From the NCBI GenBank assembly GCA_001931905.2, contig MSJI02000151.1, positions 1 to 20,060 of the forward strand: a stretch of 20,060 nucleotides of DNA. The letters run 5' to 3'. Below, in pieces: positions 1-8,336 of the stretch (positions are counted from its first letter, which is position 1; every line of letters starts with the position of its first letter). The DNA comes from Cladosporium sp. IMV 00045 (lineage: Eukaryota > Ascomycota > Dothideomycetes > Cladosporiales > Cladosporiaceae). A model generated the notes under the pieces. It worked only from the letters and a program-made list of their open reading frames with translations. It was not told the origin of the DNA and searched no databases. Position numbers and translations under genes: made by a program.

Positions 1-462
1 GAGAAGCCCTCTGAGTACCCCAGCAAGCCAGCCGAACCGGTGGAGCCCACCAAGCCTGCTGAGCCTGAGAAGCCTTCTGAGTATCCGTCCAAGCCTGCTG
101 AGCCTGAAAAGCCGTCCGAGTACCCAACCAAGCCAGCTGAGCCTGAGGAGCCTACGAAGCCTGCTGAGCCCGAGAAACCATCAGAGTACCCCAGCAAGCC
201 AGCTGAGCCCGAAAAACCGTCCGAGTACCCAACCAAGCCAGCTGAGCCTGAGAAACCATCAGAGTATCCCAGCAAGCCAGCTGAGCCCGAGAAGCCAACT
301 GAAGAACCCAGCAAGCCGGCCGAGCCTGAGAAGCCTACCGAGTATCCTACCAAGCCTGCAGAGCCCACAAAACCTGAGGAGCCGTCGAAGCCGGCCGAGC
401 CAACGAAGCCTGCTGAACCCACTAAACCAGAGGAACCAAGCAAGCCTGCTGAGCCGACCCAG
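1..462 (+). repeat. Coding minisatellite, 39-bp units (13-aa EKPSEYPSKPAEP family)
   Basis: The segment is built from 39-bp full units and 27-bp or 18-bp shortened units encoding variants of EKPSEYP(S/T)KPAEP, EEPTKPAEP and TKPEEPSKPAEP. The array runs off the left edge. Units differ mostly at third positions and at the S/T and EY/EE positions, so they are diverged but still in frame. All length variants are multiples of 3, consistent with selection on the protein. Glu and Lys alternate with Pro, giving a polyampholyte rod. Confidence 0.9.
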
Positions 463-1410
463 CCAGCACCCTACCCGACTGCCAACACTACAGTCCCAGT
501 CAGCCCGCCTAAGGACACCACCGTCACTATCGGCACCACAGTCTACACGACCTACTGCCCGGCCACCTCAGTCATCACCCACGGCACGGAAGAAGAGACT
601 ACGACTTACATGACACACTCGACTCTCACCTCGACTTTCTCTTCTACCGTCAGCGTCACTGTCACCAGCTGTCCTTCTGACGTCAAAGACTGCCCGGCTA
701 CTACCGTCCCGGCTACTCCTTCGCCGATCGTTCAGCCTACCGCCTCGTCTCTCGAGGTCCCGCCGCCAGAGCACAGTGCTCCTCCTCCACCAGCTGTTCC
801 TGTCGAGGAACCTAAGCCTGAGACTCCTGCTCCTCAACCCGAAGCTCCCAAGCCCGAGGCGCCTGCTCCCCAGCCAGAAGCTCCCAAACCTGAGGCTCCT
901 GCTCCTCAGCCAGAAGCACCCAAGCCAGAAGCCCCTACTCCTTCTCCCGAGACTCCTGCCTCGCCGGAACAACCTGCTCCTCAACCCGAGGCGCCTGCGC
1001 CCCAGCCTGAAGCTCCTGCTCCCCAGCCCGAAGCTCCCGCTCCATCTCCTGAGGCTCCCGCTTCCCCTGAGCAGCCCGCTCCTCAACCAGAGGCACCCGC
1101 TCCATCCCCGGAAACACCTGCCTCACCTGAGCAGCCTGCCCCCCAGGCACCGGCGCCCGCCCCCGAGGAGTCTTCTCCCGCAGCTCCCGTGGCTCCTGTC
1201 CCCACTACTCTGCAATCCAGCCCTGTCGCTCCCGTCGCGCCCTCGGCGACTCCCGAGGCACCTTTCCCAGCGGGCAATGAGACCTCACCCGTCAGTCCCA
1301 CTGGCACGAGTCCTTCTGCTCCCGCCGAGCAGACCGTGAACGCCGGCGTGGCCAAGTCCGCCCCGATCGCTCTGATCATCGGCGCAGTTGGCATGCTCGC
1401 TTTCTTCTAG
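1..1410 (+). CDS. Proline-rich tandem-repeat GPI-anchored cell wall protein (5' partial)
   Basis: The frame is open from base 1 with no convincing start, so the N-terminus and any signal peptide lie outside the window; 469 residues are visible. Order: a 13-residue repeat family (type EKPSEYPSKPAEP) over about residues 1-154; a Thr/Ser-rich segment at about 160-240 with three Cys, including the YTTYCPATS and VTSCP contexts common in fungal wall adhesins; a second low-complexity block of PEAPAPQ units at about 269-390; a Ser/Thr/Pro stalk with an NETS sequon; and a hydrophobic C-terminus (SAPIALIIGAVGMLAFF) after a small-residue NAG stretch. That ending is the classic GPI-attachment signal, with omega probably at the N or A of NAG. 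The protein should therefore be covalently held at the plasma membrane or wall, with an extended, O-glycosylated rod. An adhesin or structural role is inference; no catalytic domain is visible. The antisense and +1 frames here are only long because of the repeat composition. Confidence 0.85.
   Translation, partial: EKPSEYPSKPAEPVEPTKPAEPEKPSEYPSKPAEPEKPSEYPTKPAEPEEPTKPAEPEKPSEYPSKPAEPEKPSEYPTKPAEPEKPSEYPSKPAEPEKPTEEPSKPAEPEKPTEYPTKPAEPTKPEEPSKPAEPTKPAEPTKPEEPSKPAEPTQPAPYPTANTTVPVSPPKDTTVTIGTTVYTTYCPATSVITHGTEEETTTYMTHSTLTSTFSSTVSVTVTSCPSDVKDCPATTVPATPSPIVQPTASSLEVPPPEHSAPPPPAVPVEEPKPETPAPQPEAPKPEAPAPQPEAPKPEAPAPQPEAPKPEAPTPSPETPASPEQPAPQPEAPAPQPEAPAPQPEAPAPSPEAPASPEQPAPQPEAPAPSPETPASPEQPAPQAPAPAPEESSPAAPVAPVPTTLQSSPVAPVAPSATPEAPFPAGNETSPVSPTGTSPSAPAEQTVNAGVAKSAPIALIIGAVGMLAFF
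805..1176 (+). repeat. Second coding repeat block, PEAPAPQ / PEAPKPEAPAPQ units
   Basis: This is an imperfect tandem array in the same open reading frame, with units such as PEAPAPQ, PEAPKPEAPAPQ and SPE(A/T)PASPEQPAPQ. It is compositionally distinct from the first array: Ala/Pro/Gln-rich, with Glu but almost no Lys after the first third. It probably forms a stiff polyproline-like stalk between the Cys-containing segment and the GPI signal. Confidence 0.8.
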
Positions 1411-2268
1411 ACTTGTCGCGTGCAAGTGAGGAAAATGGACGGAACGAACGTTCCGCATTTCAAAGTAATCAAGTTCGCTTTGGCCGATTCATGCGGAAAT
1501 CATTTGGTGTCAGGCTTCTTGAACGGCTTGTATATAGTCTTTGCTTCATCCGATGGAGTGTTTCTTTTTATGACTAAGTACGTTGTAATGATCACGAAGG
1601 AAAGGCTTGAGGAAAAGGCTTGAGGGAAAAGCCGGTAATGGGTCTGGGACGACATCACGATCATTAACTAACAAGGATGAGGAGGAAAATGAAATGAAAA
1701 GAAAACTGAAAGGAAACAAGAAATGAAACGAAAAATGAAACGATGGTGTCAACATACTTACCTTATGTAGTTCGTTAGAGAACTAATGAATTGAATCGGA
1801 CTGATGTTATGAATTTAGTGCTTGGATGATACTTGTTTCTCTCTACCTGAGGTCAATGACCTGCGTTTCTTTGGAGAGTGAAGTTAGTCGATCGTTTAGG
1901 CGACAACGAGTTGAACCCAAGGTACGCAAATAGATGATTGTCTCATGGTTTCATGAGTGAGTTACGATTTTTCTAAACGAGCTTATTGATCGATTGATGT
2001 TGGAGTGAGACGGTCTTCTTTTTCAAACAAAAAGTGTCTTCGTTCCAGTATTATATCGTTGCTCGCCATCTATGTTTCCTTTCTTCCTTCGGATGTAGTC
2101 GACAGGATTTAAGTTTGACGTCGTGCGCAGGAACAGGGCTCGCAGGGCAAGATTGGCTTGGACTCCCTGGGATTTTTTGTTCCGTTGCCGATGCGGGCAC
2201 TTTCACTTCCATCACATGAAGTTCCAATCTCAAATCTATATCCTCACTTGACCTTTTCCCATACACTT
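1411..2268. other. Intergenic spacer: 3' region of the wall protein gene and promoter of DUS1
   Basis: No convincing gene is present; the short open frames lack recognisable content. Two low-complexity items can be seen. A 12-13 bp unit (about gaaaaggcttgag) is repeated roughly 2.5 times at about 1598-1630. An almost pure purine tract at about 1671-1743 is made of degenerate (A/T)GAAA(A/C)G words. Neither shows a clear regulatory identity. Confidence 0.6.
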
Positions 2269-2373
2269 ATGCTACGCCGCCTACTTTCCTCGAACACTCT
2301 CTCATACGCCAGCAAAAATCACACTTCGCCCAGCATACAACTAACACTGCACCGACACCAGTCAACAACAAGC
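2269..2373 (+). other. Possible alternative N-terminal extension of DUS1 (mitochondrial-type presequence)
   Basis: ATG 2269 is in frame with the main DUS1 start and would add 35 residues beginning MLRRLLSSNTLSYASK and ending RHQSTTS. The extension has no Asp or Glu, is rich in Ser/Thr/Leu and carries several Arg/Lys/His, as matrix-targeting sequences do. An Arg lies shortly before a plausible cleavage point. The ATG context is poor (C at -3, C at +4), so scanning ribosomes could start here sometimes and at 2374 more often. A third in-frame ATG at 2191 would bury this presequence. No transcript start is known, so this is inference. Confidence 0.5.
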
Positions 2374-4044
2374 ATGGCGCCCAAACTGCGCGGCCGCGCA
2401 TTCTACGAGTCTCTCGGCTCGCCCAAATACATCGTCGCGCCCATGGTCGACCAAAGCGAGTTCGCCTGGCGCCTTCTCACACGCTCTTTCCTCCCTCCCG
2501 ATCTTCGAACTTCCGTCCTCGCCTACTCGCCCATGATGCACGCCAAACTGTTCTCCGAAAAACCATCCTACCGCGGCGAGCACTTCAAGCCGCTCAAGTC
2601 GCCTACGGCACTACCGCACCCTGCGGACAAAGAGCAGCAAAAGGCCATGATTGAGAATTCAGAGCCCTACTTGGATGGCAACCCGAAGACGGATCGCCCG
2701 CTTTTCATGCAGTTTTGCGCCAACGATCCGGAAGCGCTGCTGGCGGCGGCGAAGATCGTCGAACCGCACGTCGACGCTGTGGACCTGAATTTGGGCTGTC
2801 CGCAGGGAATTGCGAAGAGGGGAAATTACGGCGCTTTCTTGCAAGAGGATTGGGATCTGATTTACAGACTGATCAACAAGCTGCATCTGAATTTGGACGT
2901 GCCGGTGACGGCGAAGATGAGGGTGTTGGAGACGAAGGAGAAGACGCTGGAATACGCCAAGATGATCCTCAGCGCGGGCGCGAGTATCTTGACAGTGCAT
3001 GGACGCCAGAGGGATCAGAAAGGGCATTGGACGGGGCTGGCGGATTGGAGTGTGATCAGATACCTGCGAGACAATCTTCCAAAGGAGACGGTCATGTTCG
3101 CAAACGGAAACATCCTGCAATACGGCGATTTGCAGAAGTGTCTCGACGCCACGGGCGTGGACGGTATCATGAGCGCCGAAGGCAACCTCTACGACCCTTC
3201 GATCTTCGCCCCGCCACCGCCCGTAGGCGAAGAAGGAAGGGAATACTGGCGCGGCCGCAATGGGCTGGGCGGCTACCGTACGGACGCAGTGCTGCGTCGC
3301 TATCTCGACATCATCTACACACACGTACTAGGCCAGGAACCTCCAGTCAGAGCACCACTTTTCCTCCCATCAGACCCGACGCCAGAAGCAGCAGCTCCCC
3401 TAGCATCTGAGCCCGAAACCCCAACCACAACAACAACCACAACGCAAGAAACCGAAAAACGCAAAGCCCCCTCAGAAGACCCCGCCCCGGCCTCCAAGAA
3501 ACAAAAACACAGCAACACCCCCAACATCCGCGCCCGCGACGCAAACTTCAGCGCCATGCAAGCGCACCTCTTCCACATGCTACGCGCGCTCGTAACGGCT
3601 CACACAAACGTCCGCGACGCCCTAGCACGGTGCAAGGGAGGCGACATGGCCGCGTACGAGAACGTGCTGAAATTAGTAGAAAACGCCGTGCGAGAAGGCA
3701 TGCTCTCCTACGAAGCCGATCCCGCAGCGTACGAGAGCGCGGAAGCGGATGCCATGTTGGAAGTTAGCGCGGAGGAGGAAGCGCTGAGCAGTGATGGGGC
3801 GGTCAAGCGATGCAAGAGGCCTTTCTGGGTGTGTCAGAGCAGGGTGAGGCCGTTGCCGAAGGAGGCGATTGAGAAGGGAAGTATTCAGTTGAGTAAGAAG
3901 GAGCAGGCGAAGATTGCGGAGAAGGAGGAGAAGCAGGCGAAGGAGGTTGGGTTGCCGCCTGGAGGGGGCACGGATGAGGTCAAAGTGAAGAGTGGGGAGG
4001 GGGAGAAGGTGGAGGTGCCGAAGGAGGGCATGGTGTGTGGATGA
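2374..4044 (+). CDS. DUS1: tRNA-dihydrouridine synthase, Dus1 type
   Basis: FMN-dependent reductase that makes dihydrouridine in the D-loop of tRNA; the Dus1 class acts at U16/U17. The 556-aa product shows the family in order: YIVAPMVDQSEFAWR (19-33, FMN barrel entry), QFCANDPE (113-120), DLNLGCPQGIAKRGNYGAFL (137-156) with presumed catalytic Cys142, AKMR (180-183), TVHGR (207-211), FANGNI (242-247) and the GVDGIMSAEG phosphate-binding end (261-270). A low-complexity insert at 345-385 with a Thr run holds a bipartite NLS-like motif. A KRPFWVCQSRVRP segment (481-493), seen in Dus1 relatives, and a Lys/Glu tail follow. The protein is longer than yeast Dus1 because of the insert and tail. ATG 2374 is chosen because it has strong context (A at -3, G at +4) and begins the conserved part; in-frame ATGs at 2269 and 2191 could extend it. 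It is intronless and convergent with the sterol isomerase gene. Confidence 0.93.
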   Translation: MAPKLRGRAFYESLGSPKYIVAPMVDQSEFAWRLLTRSFLPPDLRTSVLAYSPMMHAKLFSEKPSYRGEHFKPLKSPTALPHPADKEQQKAMIENSEPYLDGNPKTDRPLFMQFCANDPEALLAAAKIVEPHVDAVDLNLGCPQGIAKRGNYGAFLQEDWDLIYRLINKLHLNLDVPVTAKMRVLETKEKTLEYAKMILSAGASILTVHGRQRDQKGHWTGLADWSVIRYLRDNLPKETVMFANGNILQYGDLQKCLDATGVDGIMSAEGNLYDPSIFAPPPPVGEEGREYWRGRNGLGGYRTDAVLRRYLDIIYTHVLGQEPPVRAPLFLPSDPTPEAAAPLASEPETPTTTTTTTQETEKRKAPSEDPAPASKKQKHSNTPNIRARDANFSAMQAHLFHMLRALVTAHTNVRDALARCKGGDMAAYENVLKLVENAVREGMLSYEADPAAYESAEADAMLEVSAEEEALSSDGAVKRCKRPFWVCQSRVRPLPKEAIEKGSIQLSKKEQAKIAEKEEKQAKEVGLPPGGGTDEVKVKSGEGEKVEVPKEGMVCG

Positions 4045-4856
4045 GTGGTTGTTGATTGTATGAGGTATGAATATAGACGCATGTGCTTGTACTTGTGCAA
4101 GAAAGGGTTCTCAGCCCAATAATGAATACACTATTGCATATTGCATGAAACTTAATCATATTTACAGAGTGGCAAGAGCCACGTTATGCTCTGCTCTCTG
4201 GCAGTGCACAGACTTACGATTCTCTTGCCGCAAGGTCAATACTAATACCATTTCCTTGAGACAGAGTAATAAATCACGGTTGGCGCTACGCCACCAAGCG
4301 AAGCGACCATCTGCCAAAGCGTTCACGACGGGTTTATTCGATTCATATCGAGTAAAAAGTAAAGTTTCTCCCCCGATTTACTATGGACAAATCTACCACA
4401 TTCGTTTATCGTTGTATTAGCAAGGAATTGGTGGTAGACTCAAGAATTTCTTTGAACAAACTGCTTTTCGATTGGACTCGTTTTCAATGAAGGGTTCGCA
4501 TCGTATGTCTCCCGGAGGCATATCATTTCGGTATGGACTCGACCTATATGTTGTCACTACACAATTTTCTTGAGGCAGCTAGGCGGCAGTTACTGGTGGC
4601 AAGCAAATTGGACAGCTTTGCTAGAATTCATAGAAGTTGGCGCAAAACAACAACGAATCTGTCAAACGCAAAAGACATTGAACGGTGCATGATGAGCTAG
4701 ACCAGTGATCTTACTTTGTGTTATTCTCACTTCGGTTCGTGTATCGATTAGCAGGTTCTGGCGACGCAGGCAAAAATCGTACTCCTCATAGATCACTAAT
4801 CTCTCAGATTAACGCCATTTCCATGCAACATTGTCAATGCAACATGCTCTCAGTGA
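4045..4856. other. Convergent intergenic spacer between DUS1 and the EBP-type gene
   Basis: This 812-bp region receives the 3' ends of two converging genes. It is more AT-rich than the flanking genes. The short frames in it have no recognisable content, and I found no tRNA-like cloverleaf or clear repeat. It presumably contains both 3' UTRs and the polyadenylation signals. Confidence 0.6.
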
Positions 4857-5630
4857 TCACTTCATCTTGTTCGAAGATTCCATCTGCTCAACTTTCGCCA
4901 AAGCATTCGCAGCTCTCATCACTCCTTGGGCAATCAGAGCTAGAACAACAAACTCGTCAGCAAAACCCTTCTTGCTCTCGCGCATGTCAAACTTACCGCC
5001 AGGAACCACAATCCAAATCGCATTCATAAAAACGAAATAAAACCAAAAATAAAACGCCTCCGGCCTCGAAAAGCTAACCCCATTGACCAAATGCTCAAAG
5101 CCCGCCGTGCCATAATACAGCACGTCACCATACAACTGGCCCAAACTGACGAGCATCTGCAGCGGCAATCTCAACGGATGCCTGAGCACCACCAACGCCG
5201 CGACGAGCAAACACGCGGGCCCCCAGCACGTCGCCGTGATGGCTTCCATGCACAGCACGAAAGCGTTCTGCGTCAGGTACCTGCTGTCGGAGAAGGCGTA
5301 CTCTTTCCACATCTGGCCGATGAAAGTCTGGTGCGAGGCCAGGTCGAAGAAGTGGCGCACGTAGTAGCCTTCGAAGAAGATGTGGATGCTGCCGGAGAGG
5401 ACGAACCACATTATCGTGAGAAGTTCGGGGTTGGTCAGGGTGGGTTGCAACTTTTTGGAGATGAAGTGGGTGCTGCTGAAGAGGGCGAGGCAGGCGCCAA
5501 AGAAGGCGGAGAGGAGGATGGGGACGCTGGTTGTGTTGGCGAGGTAGTCTGGTATCGGGGAGTCCAGGGGGTAGTAGGGGTTGGGGAGGGGTGTGGTCGC
5601 GTTGGACGCCATGTCAAGAGGGTTTTCCAT
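4857..5630 (-). CDS. EBP-family 3-beta-hydroxysteroid delta8-delta7 isomerase (EXPERA domain)
   Basis: This 257-aa polytopic ER-type membrane protein of the emopamil-binding protein family shifts the sterol ring double bond from C8(9) to C7(8). Residues reported as essential in human EBP (His77, Glu81, Glu123, Thr126, Asn194, Trp197, from memory) have counterparts here with the same internal spacing: His83 and Glu87 in GSIHIFFEGYY, Glu129 and Thr132 in CMEAITATCWGP, and Asn203 and Trp206 in FMNAIW. The HPLRLPLQMLVSLGQLYGDVLYY and FYFWFYFVFMNA stretches are strongly EBP-like. Hydrophobic segments lie near 36-52, 70-90, 125-150, 155-173 and 193-211. The start at 5630 begins MENPLDMASN; ATG seven codons in is an alternative. 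Ergosterol synthesis in fungi normally uses the unrelated ERG2 isomerase, so this may be a second isomerase or act on another substrate. Confidence 0.85.
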   Translation of the reverse strand: MENPLDMASNATTPLPNPYYPLDSPIPDYLANTTSVPILLSAFFGACLALFSSTHFISKKLQPTLTNPELLTIMWFVLSGSIHIFFEGYYVRHFFDLASHQTFIGQMWKEYAFSDSRYLTQNAFVLCMEAITATCWGPACLLVAALVVLRHPLRLPLQMLVSLGQLYGDVLYYGTAGFEHLVNGVSFSRPEAFYFWFYFVFMNAIWIVVPGGKFDMRESKKGFADEFVVLALIAQGVMRAANALAKVEQMESSNKMK

Positions 5631-6293
5631 TGTTGATTTTTGTGGTTGATGGCAAAAGAGTGGAATCGCAGATCAAAAGTAGAGTGCGATGAATCGCGGT
5701 GGATAAACGAAGGACAGAAAGGAAGGAAGAAAACGTCAAGTCGCAAAACCGCATACAATGGATTTAAATGAACCGTTGACCCGTCATGGACTGACAGACG
5801 AACCGTTCTTATACTTTTTAAAGTTCATAAACAATGACGATGATGACCAGTCCCTGCGCCGCGCTTTCCGATCTTCCGGCTCTACGAATCAGATAAAACG
5901 GTGGAACGACAATCCATTAACTTCACCATGATTTGCATCGTTGAGGACTATGCTCGTTATCACGACATCAGAATCAACGCATTTTGACACGAGCAGAAGA
6001 AACCGTTCCGAATGTTACTTTTCCATGTTTTTTTCTTTGGTGAAGGGCGAGGGCCCATAGACGTATGCAGATACTGATTACACGCATGCATACACCAAGA
6101 TCCGAAACCCCAAACTGAAACATCAAAAAAATCGAAAACGATCAATAGAGTGTTGAAGATAATTACGACAAAACCGATCGCAACGAAGAAGCAAAAAATC
6201 GTTTCTCTCCTGTCGGATTACGTTATCGTCAACCCAACCGATCGTTTTAACCATATTCATTCAATCAATCTATTTCATTCTTAACAACTCCCT
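5631..6293. other. Intergenic spacer: promoter of the EBP-type gene and 3' region of DML1
   Basis: No gene is recognised in these 663 bp. A TATAAG word on the minus strand at 5808-5813, about 180 bp upstream of the isomerase ATG, is a possible TATA element. The stretch near 6110-6290 is AT-rich and probably holds the DML1 3' UTR. Confidence 0.5.
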
Positions 6294-7880
6294 CTACTCA
6301 TCCTCATCCTCCCCATCCTCACTTTCCAAATCACTAAACCCCTCCTCATACTCCTCTGCCACGCCACTCAATCCATCAAAAACCGCCTCCCTCTCATCCA
6401 CCGCATACGCCACGCGCGCAAAATCCGCCATCTCGCGCACATGCCTCGCGACCTTGGTCGTGGTGGCCATCGACGTCGAAACCGCCAGCTTCTCCAACGC
6501 CCTGCCGCCAGAAAATTGGAATATCCTCGGCGAGGACGAAAGTAAGGGGTAGAGCAGCGGCGTCTGGCGGATGATCCGTCTAGCTCCCGCAGCGTAGCGG
6601 TCGCGCGAGGTCAGGTTCGCTTCTTGGATTTCCAGCGTGGAGTGCCAGGGGCCGCGGGCGGCTTCGACGCGGGTGAAAGTTCTGGGGCGGGAGAGGGAGG
6701 GGCGTCGGGAGACTGCTGAGCGGGGCATTTCGGGGAGGAAGTCGATGTGGGAGGGTTTGGTGTGCTCGGATGTGCTGCCGCCGTTCAAAGCAGAGCCGTT
6801 CGCGATGCGGATGTCGTGCGTTTGGTCTGTGGCGCCCGCGCCGGGCAGGTCGGCTGGGTCGCTGACTGACAGTGAGGCGTCGACGATGGGACGCCTGCCG
6901 TCGGCGCCGAGCGCCATTTCCATTTCGCCCATGCGTGCTTGGCCCTGCTCGTCATCTTTCAGGCGAGCCGGGAGGGTCAGAGATTCCACGATCATCGCCT
7001 GCAAAGCGGAAGTATGCCAGCGACTGCCAGCGTCGAGGTTGAGATTCTTCGGCAGCACAAAAGGCAGCGTCGAAAGCGGAATATACAAACTCGAAAGCGG
7101 CACGACAGAATTCAACGACTGCGCCGAGTTCGCGAGCTGCAACATGCGTCTCTCCCTCGTGTTGCTCTTCCCTTCCTCCGAAGCGAAAACCCAGCGCGAG
7201 CACTTCCCCAGCTCGTCCGCTACGCGCTCCAAATAACGAGCGGTGAAACCTCCCCAAGCATCGTCCGTGCTGGAGAAAATCTGCAAGCCCTGGAAATGAT
7301 CGCACTCTTCCAGAAAAGGCCTCAGATCGCGATCGAGCAGATCATGTTCCCTATCGAGATTGGCGAAAAGCTCCTCTCCCGTAGCGAAGCGCTCGAAAGG
7401 CAGCAGCGAGCTGTTAACCTCGTACTCATGCAACTGCACGACACTGCGCGGATGATAAAAGACGTGGTTATAGTCCGACCAGAACCGCACACTCTCCGTC
7501 GTCAGCGGCGGCAAATCCCCACCAGCATCCAGAGCCAGCTGGTACGGACTCGGTTCGATCCTGGGCAGGCGCATTTCCGTCGCGCTCCGGCCCCAGGGGT
7601 TTTGCTGTAGGGGATCGACATCTTGCTGGATTTCGTAGAGGGCGTTCTCGCGCTTCAGCGTGCCGAAGGCGCCTTTCAGGTCGTACAGCAGCGTGCGTGG
7701 CGTGTAGGTGTCGGAGCCGTCGGGGGCGAGGCCCGGTCGGAATGAGATGTCGTGGTTGACCGGGGAAGGTTCTTCTGATGAGTTGTCGTTGTAGGTGAAG
7801 TAGGATTCTTGAGTGTTCCAGTAGTGCGTGCCGAGGTAGTTGGCCTGTTGGCCGAATTGGAGGGTGATTATTTCGTGCAT
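6294..7880 (-). CDS. DML1: Dml1/Misato family tubulin-like protein
   Basis: The 528-aa intronless protein begins MHEIITLQFGQQANYLGTHYWN, the hallmark N-terminus of Misato/Dml1 proteins. It resembles the tubulin/FtsZ nucleotide-binding start, with QFGQQANYLGTHYW replacing the tubulin QxGQCGNQIG. The Misato segment is followed by LYDLKGAFGTLK (about 65-77) and a tubulin-like region (about 150-235) with FEECDHFQGLQIFSSTDDAWGGF-type residues typical of the family. The C-terminus is very acidic (a Glu/Asp tail after FSDLESE). Yeast Dml1 is essential and linked to mitochondrial DNA inheritance; human MSTO1 affects mitochondrial fusion and distribution. Those roles are taken from the family. The region at about 345-395 is low in conserved-looking content and probably a disordered loop. 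Start 7880 is the first ATG and coincides with the conserved N-terminus. Confidence 0.93.
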   Translation of the reverse strand: MHEIITLQFGQQANYLGTHYWNTQESYFTYNDNSSEEPSPVNHDISFRPGLAPDGSDTYTPRTLLYDLKGAFGTLKRENALYEIQQDVDPLQQNPWGRSATEMRLPRIEPSPYQLALDAGGDLPPLTTESVRFWSDYNHVFYHPRSVVQLHEYEVNSSLLPFERFATGEELFANLDREHDLLDRDLRPFLEECDHFQGLQIFSSTDDAWGGFTARYLERVADELGKCSRWVFASEEGKSNTRERRMLQLANSAQSLNSVVPLSSLYIPLSTLPFVLPKNLNLDAGSRWHTSALQAMIVESLTLPARLKDDEQGQARMGEMEMALGADGRRPIVDASLSVSDPADLPGAGATDQTHDIRIANGSALNGGSTSEHTKPSHIDFLPEMPRSAVSRRPSLSRPRTFTRVEAARGPWHSTLEIQEANLTSRDRYAAGARRIIRQTPLLYPLLSSSPRIFQFSGGRALEKLAVSTSMATTTKVARHVREMADFARVAYAVDEREAVFDGLSGVAEEYEEGFSDLESEDGEDEDE

Positions 7881-8336
7881 GGTGTCGTTAAGTCGTCATA
7901 AATGTTTGCAATCAAGTATTTCGGTTCATTCATGCAGAAATTCCGTCATGAATCGTCCTGTGTATGTATCTCTTTGGTGGGACCAACAGCGGAGGTGAAG
8001 TCGTGATGATTGACCTTCACAAAGTTCGGGGCGAAAAATCAACTTGGTCGGACGTGACGTTCAGATATCCAGAAGTCAAGATTATGTACATCGTAGTTTA
8101 ACACTATTTGATGAATTCACTGATCTTCAACACACCCAGGAAATTGATGAAATAAAAAACCCCATACATGTATCCAGTAGCCCTTCTTGAAATAATAGAT
8201 AGAACAAAAATTGGGAATAATTTACAAACACAATCAAAGCGCGTTTCAAATCTATCCATAAGGAAAATGCATGCATACAAAGTGTGACTTTCCATCCACC
8301 CGTAAGAAAATGGACATATCATCAAACACAAGAAGA
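7881..8336. other. Intergenic spacer: DML1 promoter and LHS1 3' region
   Basis: This 456-bp spacer separates two genes read in the same (minus) direction. It is AT-rich toward 8100-8330, next to the LHS1 stop, as expected of a 3' UTR. No RNA gene, repeat or clear promoter motif was recognised. Confidence 0.5.

Noticed and set aside
568..1394. Several antisense and shifted open frames across the wall protein
   Set aside because: They arise from the repeat-driven absence of stops in GC-rich Pro/Glu/Ala codons. Their translations are Arg/Gly/Ser or Leu/Pro monotony.
2659..3410. Open frames of 221 and 231 codons overlapping DUS1
   Set aside because: They are out-of-frame shadows; only the DUS1 frame carries the dihydrouridine synthase motifs.
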